From positions 124,001-188,000 of the forward strand of contig CAZICM010000007.1 of assembly GCA_964537685.1 (NCBI GenBank): DNA of 64,000 bases, read 5' to 3'. The notes under the pieces are model-generated. The model saw only the letters and a list, made by a program, of their open reading frames with translations. It was not told where the DNA came from and did not search any database. How positions within the stretch are numbered: the first letter of the stretch is position 1; each line of letters opens with the position of its first letter. This stretch comes from CAZICM01 sp964537685. GTDB taxonomy: Bacteria > Myxococcota_A > Polyangia > Polyangiales > Polyangiaceae. Positions 8,901 through 17,128 of the stretch are shown in pieces. Position numbers and translations under genes: made by a program.

Positions 8901-9948
8901 GCCTGCCGATCAAGTCACCATTTACCGTTACGTGGCCGATGATCGGGGGAAGCTCCGAACCGAGCATGTCCGCGATTTTGGCGCTCTTCCCGTGATGTCC
9001 GTCAACCTACCCGCGGACTCATACCTCATCGTCTTCAAACTCTCTGGCCACGCGGAAGTCCGCTACCCGCTCATTCTTAGGCGCGGAGAAAAAATTGAGG
9101 CCCAGGTAGAGCTGCCCAAGTCCTCTGAAGTGCCGAATAATTTCGCCTTTGTCCCCGCAGGCCGCTTTCTCGTCGGGACAATGGAGTCCGGCCACGGCAG
9201 GCGTTTCCTCTCAACCGTCCCGATGCACACCGCTCACACGGACGCGTTCTTTATTTCCAAAACAGAAACAACCTACGGCGAATGGATTCAATACCTAGCA
9301 ACGATACCCGAATCGGAACGCCCAAACGCAATCTCAAAGCCGGGCTCGTTTTTTGGGACGGTGGGCCTGCTAGAGCTACCTGACAAAACGTGGCAACTCA
9401 CACTCAAACCTACGCAATTTACGCTTTCGGCACGGCAAGGCGAACTCATCCGCTACCCGAATCGCTCGCACCGGGCCACCCAGGATTGGCTCAAGATGCC
9501 TGTTGGCGGCGTCACCGCCATTGAAGCAGAACGCTACGCAGCCTGGCTTAACGATACGGGCAGAGTGCCCGGCGCTCGCCTTTGCAACGAGCTGGAATGG
9601 GAGCGCGCGGCTAGAGGCGCCGACGGCCGGGAACTGCCATGCGGAAGCCGTCTAGAGCCCGACGACGCCAATTTCGACATGACCTACAATCGTGAACCAG
9701 GCGGTTTCGGTCCAGACGAAGTCGGTTCGCACCCCGCATCACGCAGTCCGTTTGGCATCGATGATATGGCTGGCAACGTATGGGAATGGACAAGGGCCGC
9801 CCTATCGCCGGGCGAATACTCCATCCGCGGGGGTTCTTTTCACCAATTCGAGACAGGAAACCGTTCATCCAATCGAGAAGTTGTGGAACCGACGCTCCGC
9901 GAGCCCACCATCGGATTCCGGGTCTGTGCGTCTTGGCCACCGCGCTAA
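5986..9948 (+). CDS. Giant Ser/Thr kinase fused to a STAND-type NTPase and a formylglycine-generating-enzyme-like domain
   Basis: A 1320-residue multidomain signalling protein. The kinase domain has Lys45, HRDIKPSN at 133-140, DFG at 153-155 and APE at 273-275. The DFG-APE segment is about 117 residues instead of the usual 20-35, so the activation loop carries a large insert rich in Ser, Thr and Pro. A STAND-like NTPase follows, with P-loop GDSGTGKSS at 418-426, then a predicted transmembrane helix at about 806-827 and a helical region. The C-terminus, about 1050-1316, is FGE/SUMF1-like (FVPAGRFLVGT, GARLCNELEWERAARG, DDMAGNVWEW, IRGGSF). Such domains in STAND proteins are usually ligand-binding modules. 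It is six bases from the upstream activator and almost certainly co-transcribed with it. Confidence 0.93.
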   Translation: MSTPRDWSPPQQFEEYRLVQPLGHGGMGSVYLAHDTLLDRFVAVKFISDVEPNTEARERFLIEARAAARLQHPNVAAVYRVGELDRRPYIISEFIRGKTLDSLDLPLAWKRALELGISLARGLAAAHRNGVLHRDIKPSNAILSDEGAVKLLDFGLAKLTDDAMPSSAVPLIAPPIIPRRIPADAQTLMSPENDVATRKALFAAEIRDVNSTLHSAGEEPPTLAYPERSDQTLRSLEGEVPQKAHAKKPEADVVIADALTRAGEVMGTPYYMAPEVWRGEPATRRSDVYSLGVVLYELCAGFPPHREVRVKELKRVRSEQDSPPLGDVAAHIDARFAAVVDRCLMRDPTQRFASGEELLDALEQVVPAAGAAAIPKGNPYRGLQSFEAEHRGLFFGRAGEVRAVLERLRSDGFVLVAGDSGTGKSSLCRAGVLPQIEDGALQEGRKWTVLRLVPGRRPATNLAASLAPLLKRDDEETIAKEIQDEPDLVLREIRRRMGIGRGLVVFVDQLEELLTLSSANDAKAAADFLGRIAAGVPGLKVVATIRGDFLTRLARLSGLANDLSRSLYLLRPLSPDRIREAIVGPAQVTGVRFESDALVNVLVESTAHTEGGLPLLQFALAELWEARDKVKQSIPHSALDAIGGVAGALARHADGVLAGLLPNERAAARRILVRLVTGEGTRTRRTEDELVGGDPAARAALDALVRGRLLSAREVEGGTSYEIAHDALIGGWTTLREWLDAQAEIRVVRQRLEAAAAEWERLGRIRDALWSAKQLSEAGALRAEHLQPREQEFLRASRRTIRNRKIARNALILSIPLLAMSVYGAVEYKSRRDLDRKVSKHVGEAKVAFHEAELSNKELDKLRTEAFAKFDARELEKGEELWSAARNRANSTEQLYARAGQELEAALVLDGTRTDVRDLLGDILFRRALFADNDGHTAQRDELLQRLVLYDQDGERMLTWNAAATLTVQSTPPADQVTIYRYVADDRGKLRTEHVRDFGALPVMSVNLPADSYLIVFKLSGHAEVRYPLILRRGEKIEAQVELPKSSEVPNNFAFVPAGRFLVGTMESGHGRRFLSTVPMHTAHTDAFFISKTETTYGEWIQYLATIPESERPNAISKPGSFFGTVGLLELPDKTWQLTLKPTQFTLSARQGELIRYPNRSHRATQDWLKMPVGGVTAIEAERYAAWLNDTGRVPGARLCNELEWERAARGADGRELPCGSRLEPDDANFDMTYNREPGGFGPDEVGSHPASRSPFGIDDMAGNVWEWTRAALSPGEYSIRGGSFHQFETGNRSSNREVVEPTLREPTIGFRVCASWPPR

Positions 9949-10068
9949 AGATGCGCACAACGCTAAAGATGCGTGCCCGTTGAAATATCCGCGCGCAGGA
10001 GTCGCACACAGACCGCCAACAATTGTGCCCTATCATGCGCGGCACGGTTCCTGCAAATGGGAACTTAT

Positions 10069-11199
10069 ATGATGCGATCGCACGCCAACCCCACCCGAGT
10101 CGCTCTGTGCTCCCTTGCAATCGCCCTGTACTCAGGCTGTACGACACCTGAGGTGGACACCCCGGAGGAGTCTATAGGGTCAATCGAACAGGAGTTTAAT
10201 GCTGAAAATGGCGTGGCTCTGAACGGCATTGGCAATAACGGTATCGGCAATAACGGTATCGGAAATAATGGTATCGGAAACAACGGTATCGGAAACAACG
10301 GTATCGGCAACAACGGCATCGGCAATAACGGTATCGGAAACAACGGTATCGGCAATAACGGTATCGGAAACAACGGTGTGTGGGGTAACTGGGGTAGCAA
10401 CACCGGCCTAGGTGGCAAAAACGGCAGCCTCGTCGGATTCGCCTTTGACCGGTCGACGCTCAGCGGATTCCTCGGCACAAAAGCCATCAATGACCTGTGG
10501 ATGGACGGTAGTGAGATCAAGCTCACCCTGAAAAACGGGACTATCGTTGGTAACGATGATGTGGTGGGCGCGTTCATCATCGGCAATATGGAAAACGGCT
10601 ATCCAGTCATCCTCCGCATCAACGAGCATGAAATCTTTAGCTCAACCGTTGGCTCCACACTTCATCGTTATGTCATCGAATACAAAACTTTTGGGCCGCC
10701 CGGATTCGCATGTGGCAAACACAATGGCAGCCCAATCAAAACAATTCCTATCTCGGGCACATGGAACTACGGATGGGGCGTCCCCGGCGGCGGCTCAAAG
10801 ACCAGCAATCCCGATTTGCTAACGTTTGCCTGCGAAGGCTTTGCACTCTACAAATGCGTAGATTTTGGATATGAACCTTGGGGCACTGTTAACGGCGAAT
10901 CCCTAGAATCATACCACCAATCCTGCACCCGTATGATTCGTGCGGATTATTGCGGCGATGGCCAGCCGCATACCGTCGACGGAACCATCATCAATCTTTA
11001 TGATGATATTGGAATACAAGCCGATGTAGTAGCATGGCCACTTGAAGCCGAATGGGATGAAAACGGCGCGCGATGCCTATCCCATTGGCGCATTGAGTCC
11101 ATGGACGAACCGCTCCCCTGCCAATTCGAAAAGCCGGCCGCCCAATGCGGAAATCCTATTGATTGGACCAACACACTTATCGTAACAGAAGCTCAATAG
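10069..11199 (+). CDS. ADYC domain protein with NGIGN pentapeptide repeats, putative lipoprotein
   Basis: A 376-residue exported protein. The N-terminus is a signal peptide ending at Cys24 (YSGC, an imperfect lipobox). Residues 52-101 are ten perfect NGIGN repeats. The C-terminal region contains the motif RADYCGDGQPHTVDGT with surrounding Cys, matching what I know as the ADYC domain found in myxobacterial surface proteins of unknown function. The start at 10069 is chosen because it gives a signal peptide and has GGGA just upstream; ATGs at 10057 and 10072 are alternatives. It lies 120 bases after the kinase-STAND-FGE gene on the same strand and may be part of the same unit or a target of it. 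Confidence 0.75.
   Translation: MMRSHANPTRVALCSLAIALYSGCTTPEVDTPEESIGSIEQEFNAENGVALNGIGNNGIGNNGIGNNGIGNNGIGNNGIGNNGIGNNGIGNNGIGNNGIGNNGVWGNWGSNTGLGGKNGSLVGFAFDRSTLSGFLGTKAINDLWMDGSEIKLTLKNGTIVGNDDVVGAFIIGNMENGYPVILRINEHEIFSSTVGSTLHRYVIEYKTFGPPGFACGKHNGSPIKTIPISGTWNYGWGVPGGGSKTSNPDLLTFACEGFALYKCVDFGYEPWGTVNGESLESYHQSCTRMIRADYCGDGQPHTVDGTIINLYDDIGIQADVVAWPLEAEWDENGARCLSHWRIESMDEPLPCQFEKPAAQCGNPIDWTNTLIVTEAQ
10222..10371 (+). repeat. Ten tandem 15-bp repeats encoding NGIGN
   Basis: Ten units of 15 bases encode an unbroken NGIGN array. The amino acids are identical while Asn, Gly and Ile codons vary (AAC/AAT, GGC/GGT/GGA, ATC/ATT). This shows the protein repeat is kept by selection and is not just a recent slippage product. 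Confidence 0.95.
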
Positions 11200-11891
11200 C
11201 CCATTTCATCCGCCTCCAAACGCTTTCATTTTTTTTGAAATAAATCTTCCCGCCCGCCGAATTATCTCCGCCAACGCGCGTCCAAGCACGCACGTCATTA
11301 CACTGTCTGTATTTACATGGCCTCGATTACCGCAATGGCTTGCCTAAACAAACCACGCCTGCGGTGACCCGAGAGATTGAGAGAAAGGAGGTGCGAAATT
11401 GGACCAGTCTGCTTTAAGCCTTCCGTCAGCGCACGGAAGCCCACCATCTGAAACAGCGACACGATTGTTTTGGTTCTGCAGCGCAACGCTCAAATCGATT
11501 GGATTTGCAGGACACAAGGAGACGCGCGCTAACCCTCGCGCCTCCAAATACGATGGTCATGAATCGAATAACCATCGTATGAATGCCGCGCCTCACACGG
11601 CGACTTCTCAAGTGGGAGCAGTCGGGCGCGGCGTCCGGAGCCCTTTTTAGCCACTTTCTGGGCGCCTTTGGATATCCTCAGCGCTTCGCACCCATGCGCG
11701 GCGCCGAGGATTCAATATCACCGTGTTGTCGATGAATCCAATAGATGAAGCCGCCCTTCAAGCGCATCCTTGATCGTAATTGCATATCCCAGCCGCAAAT
11801 ACGATCGCATTGATGCGCTACAAGGACGGCTTCACCTGATTTGACCCCCTCCGCCGCCAAAACTCACTTACACTCCAGTCGCTGCCCGCAC
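11200..11891. other. Long intergenic region without a supported gene
   Basis: About 690 bases between the ADYC lipoprotein and the HEAT/vWA giant. Short open frames exist on both strands, but none has a ribosome site, recognisable domain or suitable composition. A T-rich tract at 11228-11236 may belong to the end of the upstream transcript. The region holds the inverted repeat at 11548-11580. Confidence 0.5.
11548..11580. repeat. Perfect inverted repeat with 10-bp arms
   Basis: ATACGATGGT at 11548-11557 and ACCATCGTAT at 11571-11580 flank a 13-base spacer. It could form a hairpin or serve as an operator. No T-run follows on either strand, so it does not look like an intrinsic terminator. Confidence 0.75.
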
Positions 11892-14800
11892 ATGAAGGAC
11901 ATCCTCCTGTATTCCGTGCTGCGCCGAGCGAATGCTCACCCTTCCTCTCCCGACTTCTGCCCGCTCGACCCCCACACCGCGCTTCCTCTGCTCGAAAGCC
12001 TTGAACAACAAGGCTTGGAAACCCGATTCCCCTTCTTTGGCGTCCTAACGCCCGCTCTCGATCACCCCGACGAAGCCATCGCGGCATCGGCGCTCCGCAA
12101 CCTCTCCGGCGCCAATGGCCCCTACGCCCTCGCCCGTATTGCTGCGGCCCTGTCGGACGAGCGCCCCAATGTCATGCGTGCTGCTGTTTCTGCGCTCTTC
12201 GCCTCGAGCCAACACCATCCCGCCCGCTATGCGCACGCCTTATTTCATGCCGATCCCCGCGTGCGCACTACCGCCCACGAGATTGGCCTGCCACCGCAAT
12301 GCGACGCCCTCTTCAGCGTGTATCTGCTCGCCGATCCGCACTGCAAAAACGCGGTATTCCAGCGCCTCACAAGCAGCAACAAAAAAGAATTGTCACAAAA
12401 TTCGATAGATTCTCCCATCACGCTTGCAGCAGACCATCTTCCCGTTCTGCTCGATCTTCTCCAGCAAGGCGAAATCCCGGCCGCCACAGCCCCGCGGCTG
12501 CTGGCCGGAATTCCTTGGGAACAAGCTATCCAGGCGCTCGCCAAAGGCAGACGCCGAAGTGATGACCAAATTGACCGTATTCTTCATTGTATTGAAGAAC
12601 CGTCCCCTCCCCCACTCGAACCGGCCGAATTTGATGAATTTGATATAATATTCGATATAATGTACGACCAAGCACTCTATCCTTCGGCAACAGACTCCGA
12701 GCAGAACACATCCCGGGCGAGCATAGCCAACCCTTCCGTTCAAGGCTTTTGGAGACAAATCGCCAACACCGCATTCTCGCTCAAAGCGCCCATGCACAGG
12801 CGCCTGTGCGCCTCCCTTCTCCACACAGCCCTTCAAAAAGCCTATTTCTGCGAACCGGCCGCCGCCCTCTGCACAGCGCTCCTACCCCGCTTCAGCGCAA
12901 CACCCTGGCTCGACCCCGCCCTTCGCCGCCGCTCGATTTCAGCGCTTTACGACTTCGGCGCCCGGCTCACACCCCTCAAGGACGAAGAGGTCCAAGCCCT
13001 GCTGGATATCGATATCGCCAAAAGAGAGGACGGAAGCCGCGATTTATGGGTCATCGGCGGCCTATTGCATTGGGTGCGTAACCATCCCTATAAAAGGCTT
13101 ATTCGATGGATACCCAAAACCGAAATCATCGAGGCTTTTGCGCTTGCCCCTGAATATTCGGCCCCCATTTTATGCCTCCACGACGATTCCAAACGCGGGC
13201 GTGATTATTTAATGGCGCGGATTTTTGAACGCTGCCCCCAGTCAAAAACCCTTATCCAAGCTCTTTTGCTCGTGATTAGCCACACCGGCGAGCTGGATCA
13301 TTTAAACAATGCCAGCGCCGGCCAAGCCCTTGAAATTGCCATTGAATTGCTTCGGATTTTACAGCGCCCAGGTATGCGCCTTTCGCTTAAAAAGCAATCC
13401 GCTATCGCAGATATCTTAGGCCATAAGATTGCCCGCGGGAATGTTTATGCATTTGTATCGAATTGGCTGACCCTAGAGGCCCCGGCTTTATCTGCCCTGG
13501 GGCTCCGCGTCTTTGGCGTCATAACATCAATCATTGAAGTTGATGATTTTATTGAATTGTCGCTGCGGCTCCCGCCGGAAACCCTGCACAGCATGCTCCG
13601 CGCTATTGAAGACTGCCCTGCATTTCCCTTTGGAAAAGAGCTTGCGCTGTGCAGGGCGCTTCGAAAACATGAAGACCCGCGTATGCGCGCGTGGGCCGAT
13701 GAGCGCATTCCCGAAGCCCTCGGCGACGAAGAAGAAATACATCCCAAACCCCAATTCGATCGCCCAGATACGGCCCGGCCTCTCGAGGCGCATGAATACG
13801 ATGCAATTGTCAGCGCCACCAAGGCAACCCTCCTGAAAGCCCTCGCTCCCTGCCTAGGCATCGCCCACACCGGACTCAGCGCGGCCCTTCAAGAAAACCA
13901 TGCGCAAGGCCGATTCACTGAGCCTTCCGCCGATATTTGCTGTGCGCTTTTGGGCTGCCACGATGACCCGAGGCAAATCGCCGCAGCTTTTGCGCGCTAT
14001 GCCTCGGATACGGCCGATTTCACCCAAAAACTCGAGCAAAAAGCCGTGCTCCACTGGCTTCACCAGCCCACTCTGCCGCTCTTTGCCAATGCATGGCTGT
14101 ATCGCTTCGAACGTCATCTTCTGGCATTCCTTCAGGATATCGAACGAATCTTTCCAAATGCAGCCGCCGTCTTACACTTTGCAATTGAACTTCAATCTGA
14201 TGCAATATCCGAACGCATTTGGGCGAGCATGGATCATGCGTTTTCGGTGTGGCGCTGGAGGCGAAGCCTAGAACCCTTAAAACAAGCTTGTTCTGATGCG
14301 CTTTGTCAAACCCTGTCGGAAGCCCTCGAGGGTAAGAACGGCCTGTATGCCGCGAAAATGCTGCTCAGCCTTGCTGAATCCGAAATCGATACCCCGCGCT
14401 TTGATGCAATGAAACCGCATATTGTAGAGCGCTTATCGGATTTTTCCCCGGCCGTGACCGCCGAACTTTCGCGCTGGATTCAAACCCGCGGCGTGATTGG
14501 CCGGAGCTTCCAAAAGAAAAATATCTTCTCCGGCGAGGACGCCGACCTTATCCGCCAAATTCAAAGCTTAAACGATCTCGGCGCGCTGGAGCTCTTCTGC
14601 AAATCCCCCAAACCCGAAATCGTCACCGAGGCCGTTCTCGCTCTTCTGTCTCAGGGCGAGGCCGGCGCCGGCCGTATCGCCGGGCTTTTAAAGCATATAG
14701 ATACAATCGAATGCGCCAATATTTTAATCGATAGTATTCCTCTCTGGCCGGAAGGTCCGGCGTTGCGTGAAGCGCGCGATATTTCGATGGGATTGATAGA

Positions 14801-17117
14801 TACTTCTTCGGAATTGAGATTCCGCATCAGCCTCGCGCTCATTTCAATGGGCGAAACGGCCAGAATCGAGGATGCGCTCGGCGCCGTTTGCATGGAAACT
14901 CAATCGGCATGGTTTCGCGCACAGGATTGGGAACGGCTCCTGGCCATGGGTTTATCCGAACACAGCCTGGCCCAGGCGCTGATCGCATCCCCTCATCCCA
15001 ATGCCTATCAGCGCGCCGTAAACCATTTTCTTCAATTGGATTATCCATCGGATGTAATTCAATCGGAGCTTCGGACGTTTTTGCTCTCGGGAAGCCGGCG
15101 CCTGCTCGATCTTCGGCGCAAAGCAGCCCTTAGACTTAAAGAATCCGGCGATTATCTGGGCTTCCCCATTCTGCTCGAAGCGTGTGCCGAGAGAGACGAT
15201 GAAATCGTTAAACACCTGCTCTCGGGAGCTCCAGACGAATTCGTCCAGGCCGCCATCCGCGCCCTTCTCTGGGCTGGCACCAATTGCATCCCGGAAATGA
15301 CCGCCGTTCATTGGCTGGAAGCTAAAGATATTGACGAGGAATCTTTTCAAAATGCAATCGCGACCTTGTTTTCCGACGCTATTTCCGATTTGGTTCGCAA
15401 TAGCATCGTTTCTAAACTGGAACGCGGCGCATCCCGCGCCCAGAAATTGCGCACGCTCGCGGAAACCTTTGCATGGGGCGTAACAACAGGGCGTGAACTT
15501 ACGGGCGAACTCTTTTCAATCCGCATGATTGGCTCGAGCGCACTTGGCTATACCCGTTTCGATGCCAATCATGTGTTTGTCACACCGCTTCCTATTTTAC
15601 GCAATGAGCTCCACGGCCGGGAAATTGTCGAGGGTCTTATTCTGCACGAGCTCGGCCACCATATCTATCACCGGGGCGATGAAGCGAAAACGGTCTGGGA
15701 TAAAGCCCAAAAGGAAGGATTGTTTAGCCTGCTCAATCTGATTGCCGATGAACACCTGGAACGGAATCTCAGGGCTCAATCCCAAAGTTATGGAAATAAA
15801 TTAAAAAGGCTTGCTTCCTATGCATTTCAGCATTCCCAGAAGGAAGTGCCCGTTCACGAATTGCTGGGCGCCCTCGGAGGCCATGCCTTTTCAATTCTAT
15901 CGAGTATAAAGCTAAAACCGGCCCGCAAAGAAGGCTGTGTGCGCGTGAAATGCGGACCGCTCCTTTCCGCGCTCGAGAAGGCGGGAAGGGCTTTTCCCCG
16001 TTTTGTGCGGGCGCTGCGCATGGGTTTGGGCAACCGCCACAAAGATCCCCTGGTCACGCGCGCGCTGTCGCTGATCGGAGGCGATTTAAAGGGCCTTTCT
16101 ATGAACGGGCTCTATGACATCGCCCTGAAGCTGCGGGATTTATTTGGCTTTCAGACCCGCCTGCTCGAGCATTTCGGATCGGCCGAAGCGGTGGGCGGAG
16201 ACGCTTCCGATCAGATGATTTTTGGCGAGGGAATTACAGCCGCCGAGCTCGAGGCGGAAATCGAGCGGGTGCTCAATCCCGATAAGCGAAAGCATCTTCA
16301 ATCCGATCAAAATGATGGCGGAGGCCGGCGCTGGATCAATGTGAGTCCCGATGAAGAGTTTACGACAATCTCATCGGTGGTGAAAGTGCCTTTCAATCCA
16401 AGCGAACACACGAAATATGCGGTTCAAGTGGCCAGGTATGCCCGGCTGATGCGGGCGTATCTGCATAATCTCGGGCTTCAATTTGTCACCGAAAGACGCA
16501 GAATTTCAGGCCGCCGTTTCGATCCATCGAGAACCAAGGACGCTATTTTTAAAGGGGATCCCCGTATTCTGCTGGCCCGGAAGCTATTGCCCCAAAACGA
16601 TTTATTTATTGGCGTTTTAATCGATTGTTCGGGCTCGATGCAGGCTCACGATCATATTGAAAAAGCAAAACTCTTCGCGACCATGCTCGCGGAGGCCGTG
16701 CGCGGAATGCAAGGCATCGATTTATCGCTCTTTGGATTTACCGCCGATACCCTTTACGACGCGGGAAATGCCGAGCGCTGCGCCGTGTCGGGCCTCGTCG
16801 CCGATGGAGGGAACAATGATGCGGGCGCGCTGTGGCACGCCGCCCTGTGCGCCCGAAAAAGCCAAAGAAAAAGCCGGCTGTTGGTGATGATCAGCGATGG
16901 ATTGCCCACGGAATGCTCGGCCGATGCGCTAAAATCCCTCGTCCGAAGGCTTTCGGCGAAGAGCCATATTGCCTGTGCGCAGATTGCTGTACAACCGCTC
17001 GTGGAAGTGTGCTTTCCCCATTATGTCGTGCTGAATGAGCGCAATCCCGACGCGGCCGTGCGGCGCTTTGGAATGACCATCGCTTCGCTTGTGCGAAAAA
17101 CCCTTCAGGGAGGATAA
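11892..17117 (+). CDS. Very large HEAT-like repeat protein with HELGHH metallopeptidase-like motif and C-terminal vWA domain
   Basis: A 1741-residue protein. The first ~1150 residues look like helical repeats of HEAT/ARM type. A HELGHH motif at 1252-1257 with a downstream ADEHLER near 1285 resembles a zincin metallopeptidase site with a third Glu ligand. The C-terminal domain is von Willebrand A: MIDAS DCSGS at 1578-1582 and a later ISDG. Peptidase-like plus vWA proteins are known partners of MoxR ATPases (CobT/DUF2201-like arrangements), and a MoxR gene follows 11 bases later. I chose the ATG at 11892; the frame is open back to 11841 and neither start has a clear ribosome site. Function is inferred to be a MoxR-driven metal- or target-remodelling platform. 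Confidence 0.8.
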   Translation: MKDILLYSVLRRANAHPSSPDFCPLDPHTALPLLESLEQQGLETRFPFFGVLTPALDHPDEAIAASALRNLSGANGPYALARIAAALSDERPNVMRAAVSALFASSQHHPARYAHALFHADPRVRTTAHEIGLPPQCDALFSVYLLADPHCKNAVFQRLTSSNKKELSQNSIDSPITLAADHLPVLLDLLQQGEIPAATAPRLLAGIPWEQAIQALAKGRRRSDDQIDRILHCIEEPSPPPLEPAEFDEFDIIFDIMYDQALYPSATDSEQNTSRASIANPSVQGFWRQIANTAFSLKAPMHRRLCASLLHTALQKAYFCEPAAALCTALLPRFSATPWLDPALRRRSISALYDFGARLTPLKDEEVQALLDIDIAKREDGSRDLWVIGGLLHWVRNHPYKRLIRWIPKTEIIEAFALAPEYSAPILCLHDDSKRGRDYLMARIFERCPQSKTLIQALLLVISHTGELDHLNNASAGQALEIAIELLRILQRPGMRLSLKKQSAIADILGHKIARGNVYAFVSNWLTLEAPALSALGLRVFGVITSIIEVDDFIELSLRLPPETLHSMLRAIEDCPAFPFGKELALCRALRKHEDPRMRAWADERIPEALGDEEEIHPKPQFDRPDTARPLEAHEYDAIVSATKATLLKALAPCLGIAHTGLSAALQENHAQGRFTEPSADICCALLGCHDDPRQIAAAFARYASDTADFTQKLEQKAVLHWLHQPTLPLFANAWLYRFERHLLAFLQDIERIFPNAAAVLHFAIELQSDAISERIWASMDHAFSVWRWRRSLEPLKQACSDALCQTLSEALEGKNGLYAAKMLLSLAESEIDTPRFDAMKPHIVERLSDFSPAVTAELSRWIQTRGVIGRSFQKKNIFSGEDADLIRQIQSLNDLGALELFCKSPKPEIVTEAVLALLSQGEAGAGRIAGLLKHIDTIECANILIDSIPLWPEGPALREARDISMGLIDTSSELRFRISLALISMGETARIEDALGAVCMETQSAWFRAQDWERLLAMGLSEHSLAQALIASPHPNAYQRAVNHFLQLDYPSDVIQSELRTFLLSGSRRLLDLRRKAALRLKESGDYLGFPILLEACAERDDEIVKHLLSGAPDEFVQAAIRALLWAGTNCIPEMTAVHWLEAKDIDEESFQNAIATLFSDAISDLVRNSIVSKLERGASRAQKLRTLAETFAWGVTTGRELTGELFSIRMIGSSALGYTRFDANHVFVTPLPILRNELHGREIVEGLILHELGHHIYHRGDEAKTVWDKAQKEGLFSLLNLIADEHLERNLRAQSQSYGNKLKRLASYAFQHSQKEVPVHELLGALGGHAFSILSSIKLKPARKEGCVRVKCGPLLSALEKAGRAFPRFVRALRMGLGNRHKDPLVTRALSLIGGDLKGLSMNGLYDIALKLRDLFGFQTRLLEHFGSAEAVGGDASDQMIFGEGITAAELEAEIERVLNPDKRKHLQSDQNDGGGRRWINVSPDEEFTTISSVVKVPFNPSEHTKYAVQVARYARLMRAYLHNLGLQFVTERRRISGRRFDPSRTKDAIFKGDPRILLARKLLPQNDLFIGVLIDCSGSMQAHDHIEKAKLFATMLAEAVRGMQGIDLSLFGFTADTLYDAGNAERCAVSGLVADGGNNDAGALWHAALCARKSQRKSRLLVMISDGLPTECSADALKSLVRRLSAKSHIACAQIAVQPLVEVCFPHYVVLNERNPDAAVRRFGMTIASLVRKTLQGG

Positions 17118-17128
17118 AAACAATCGTT

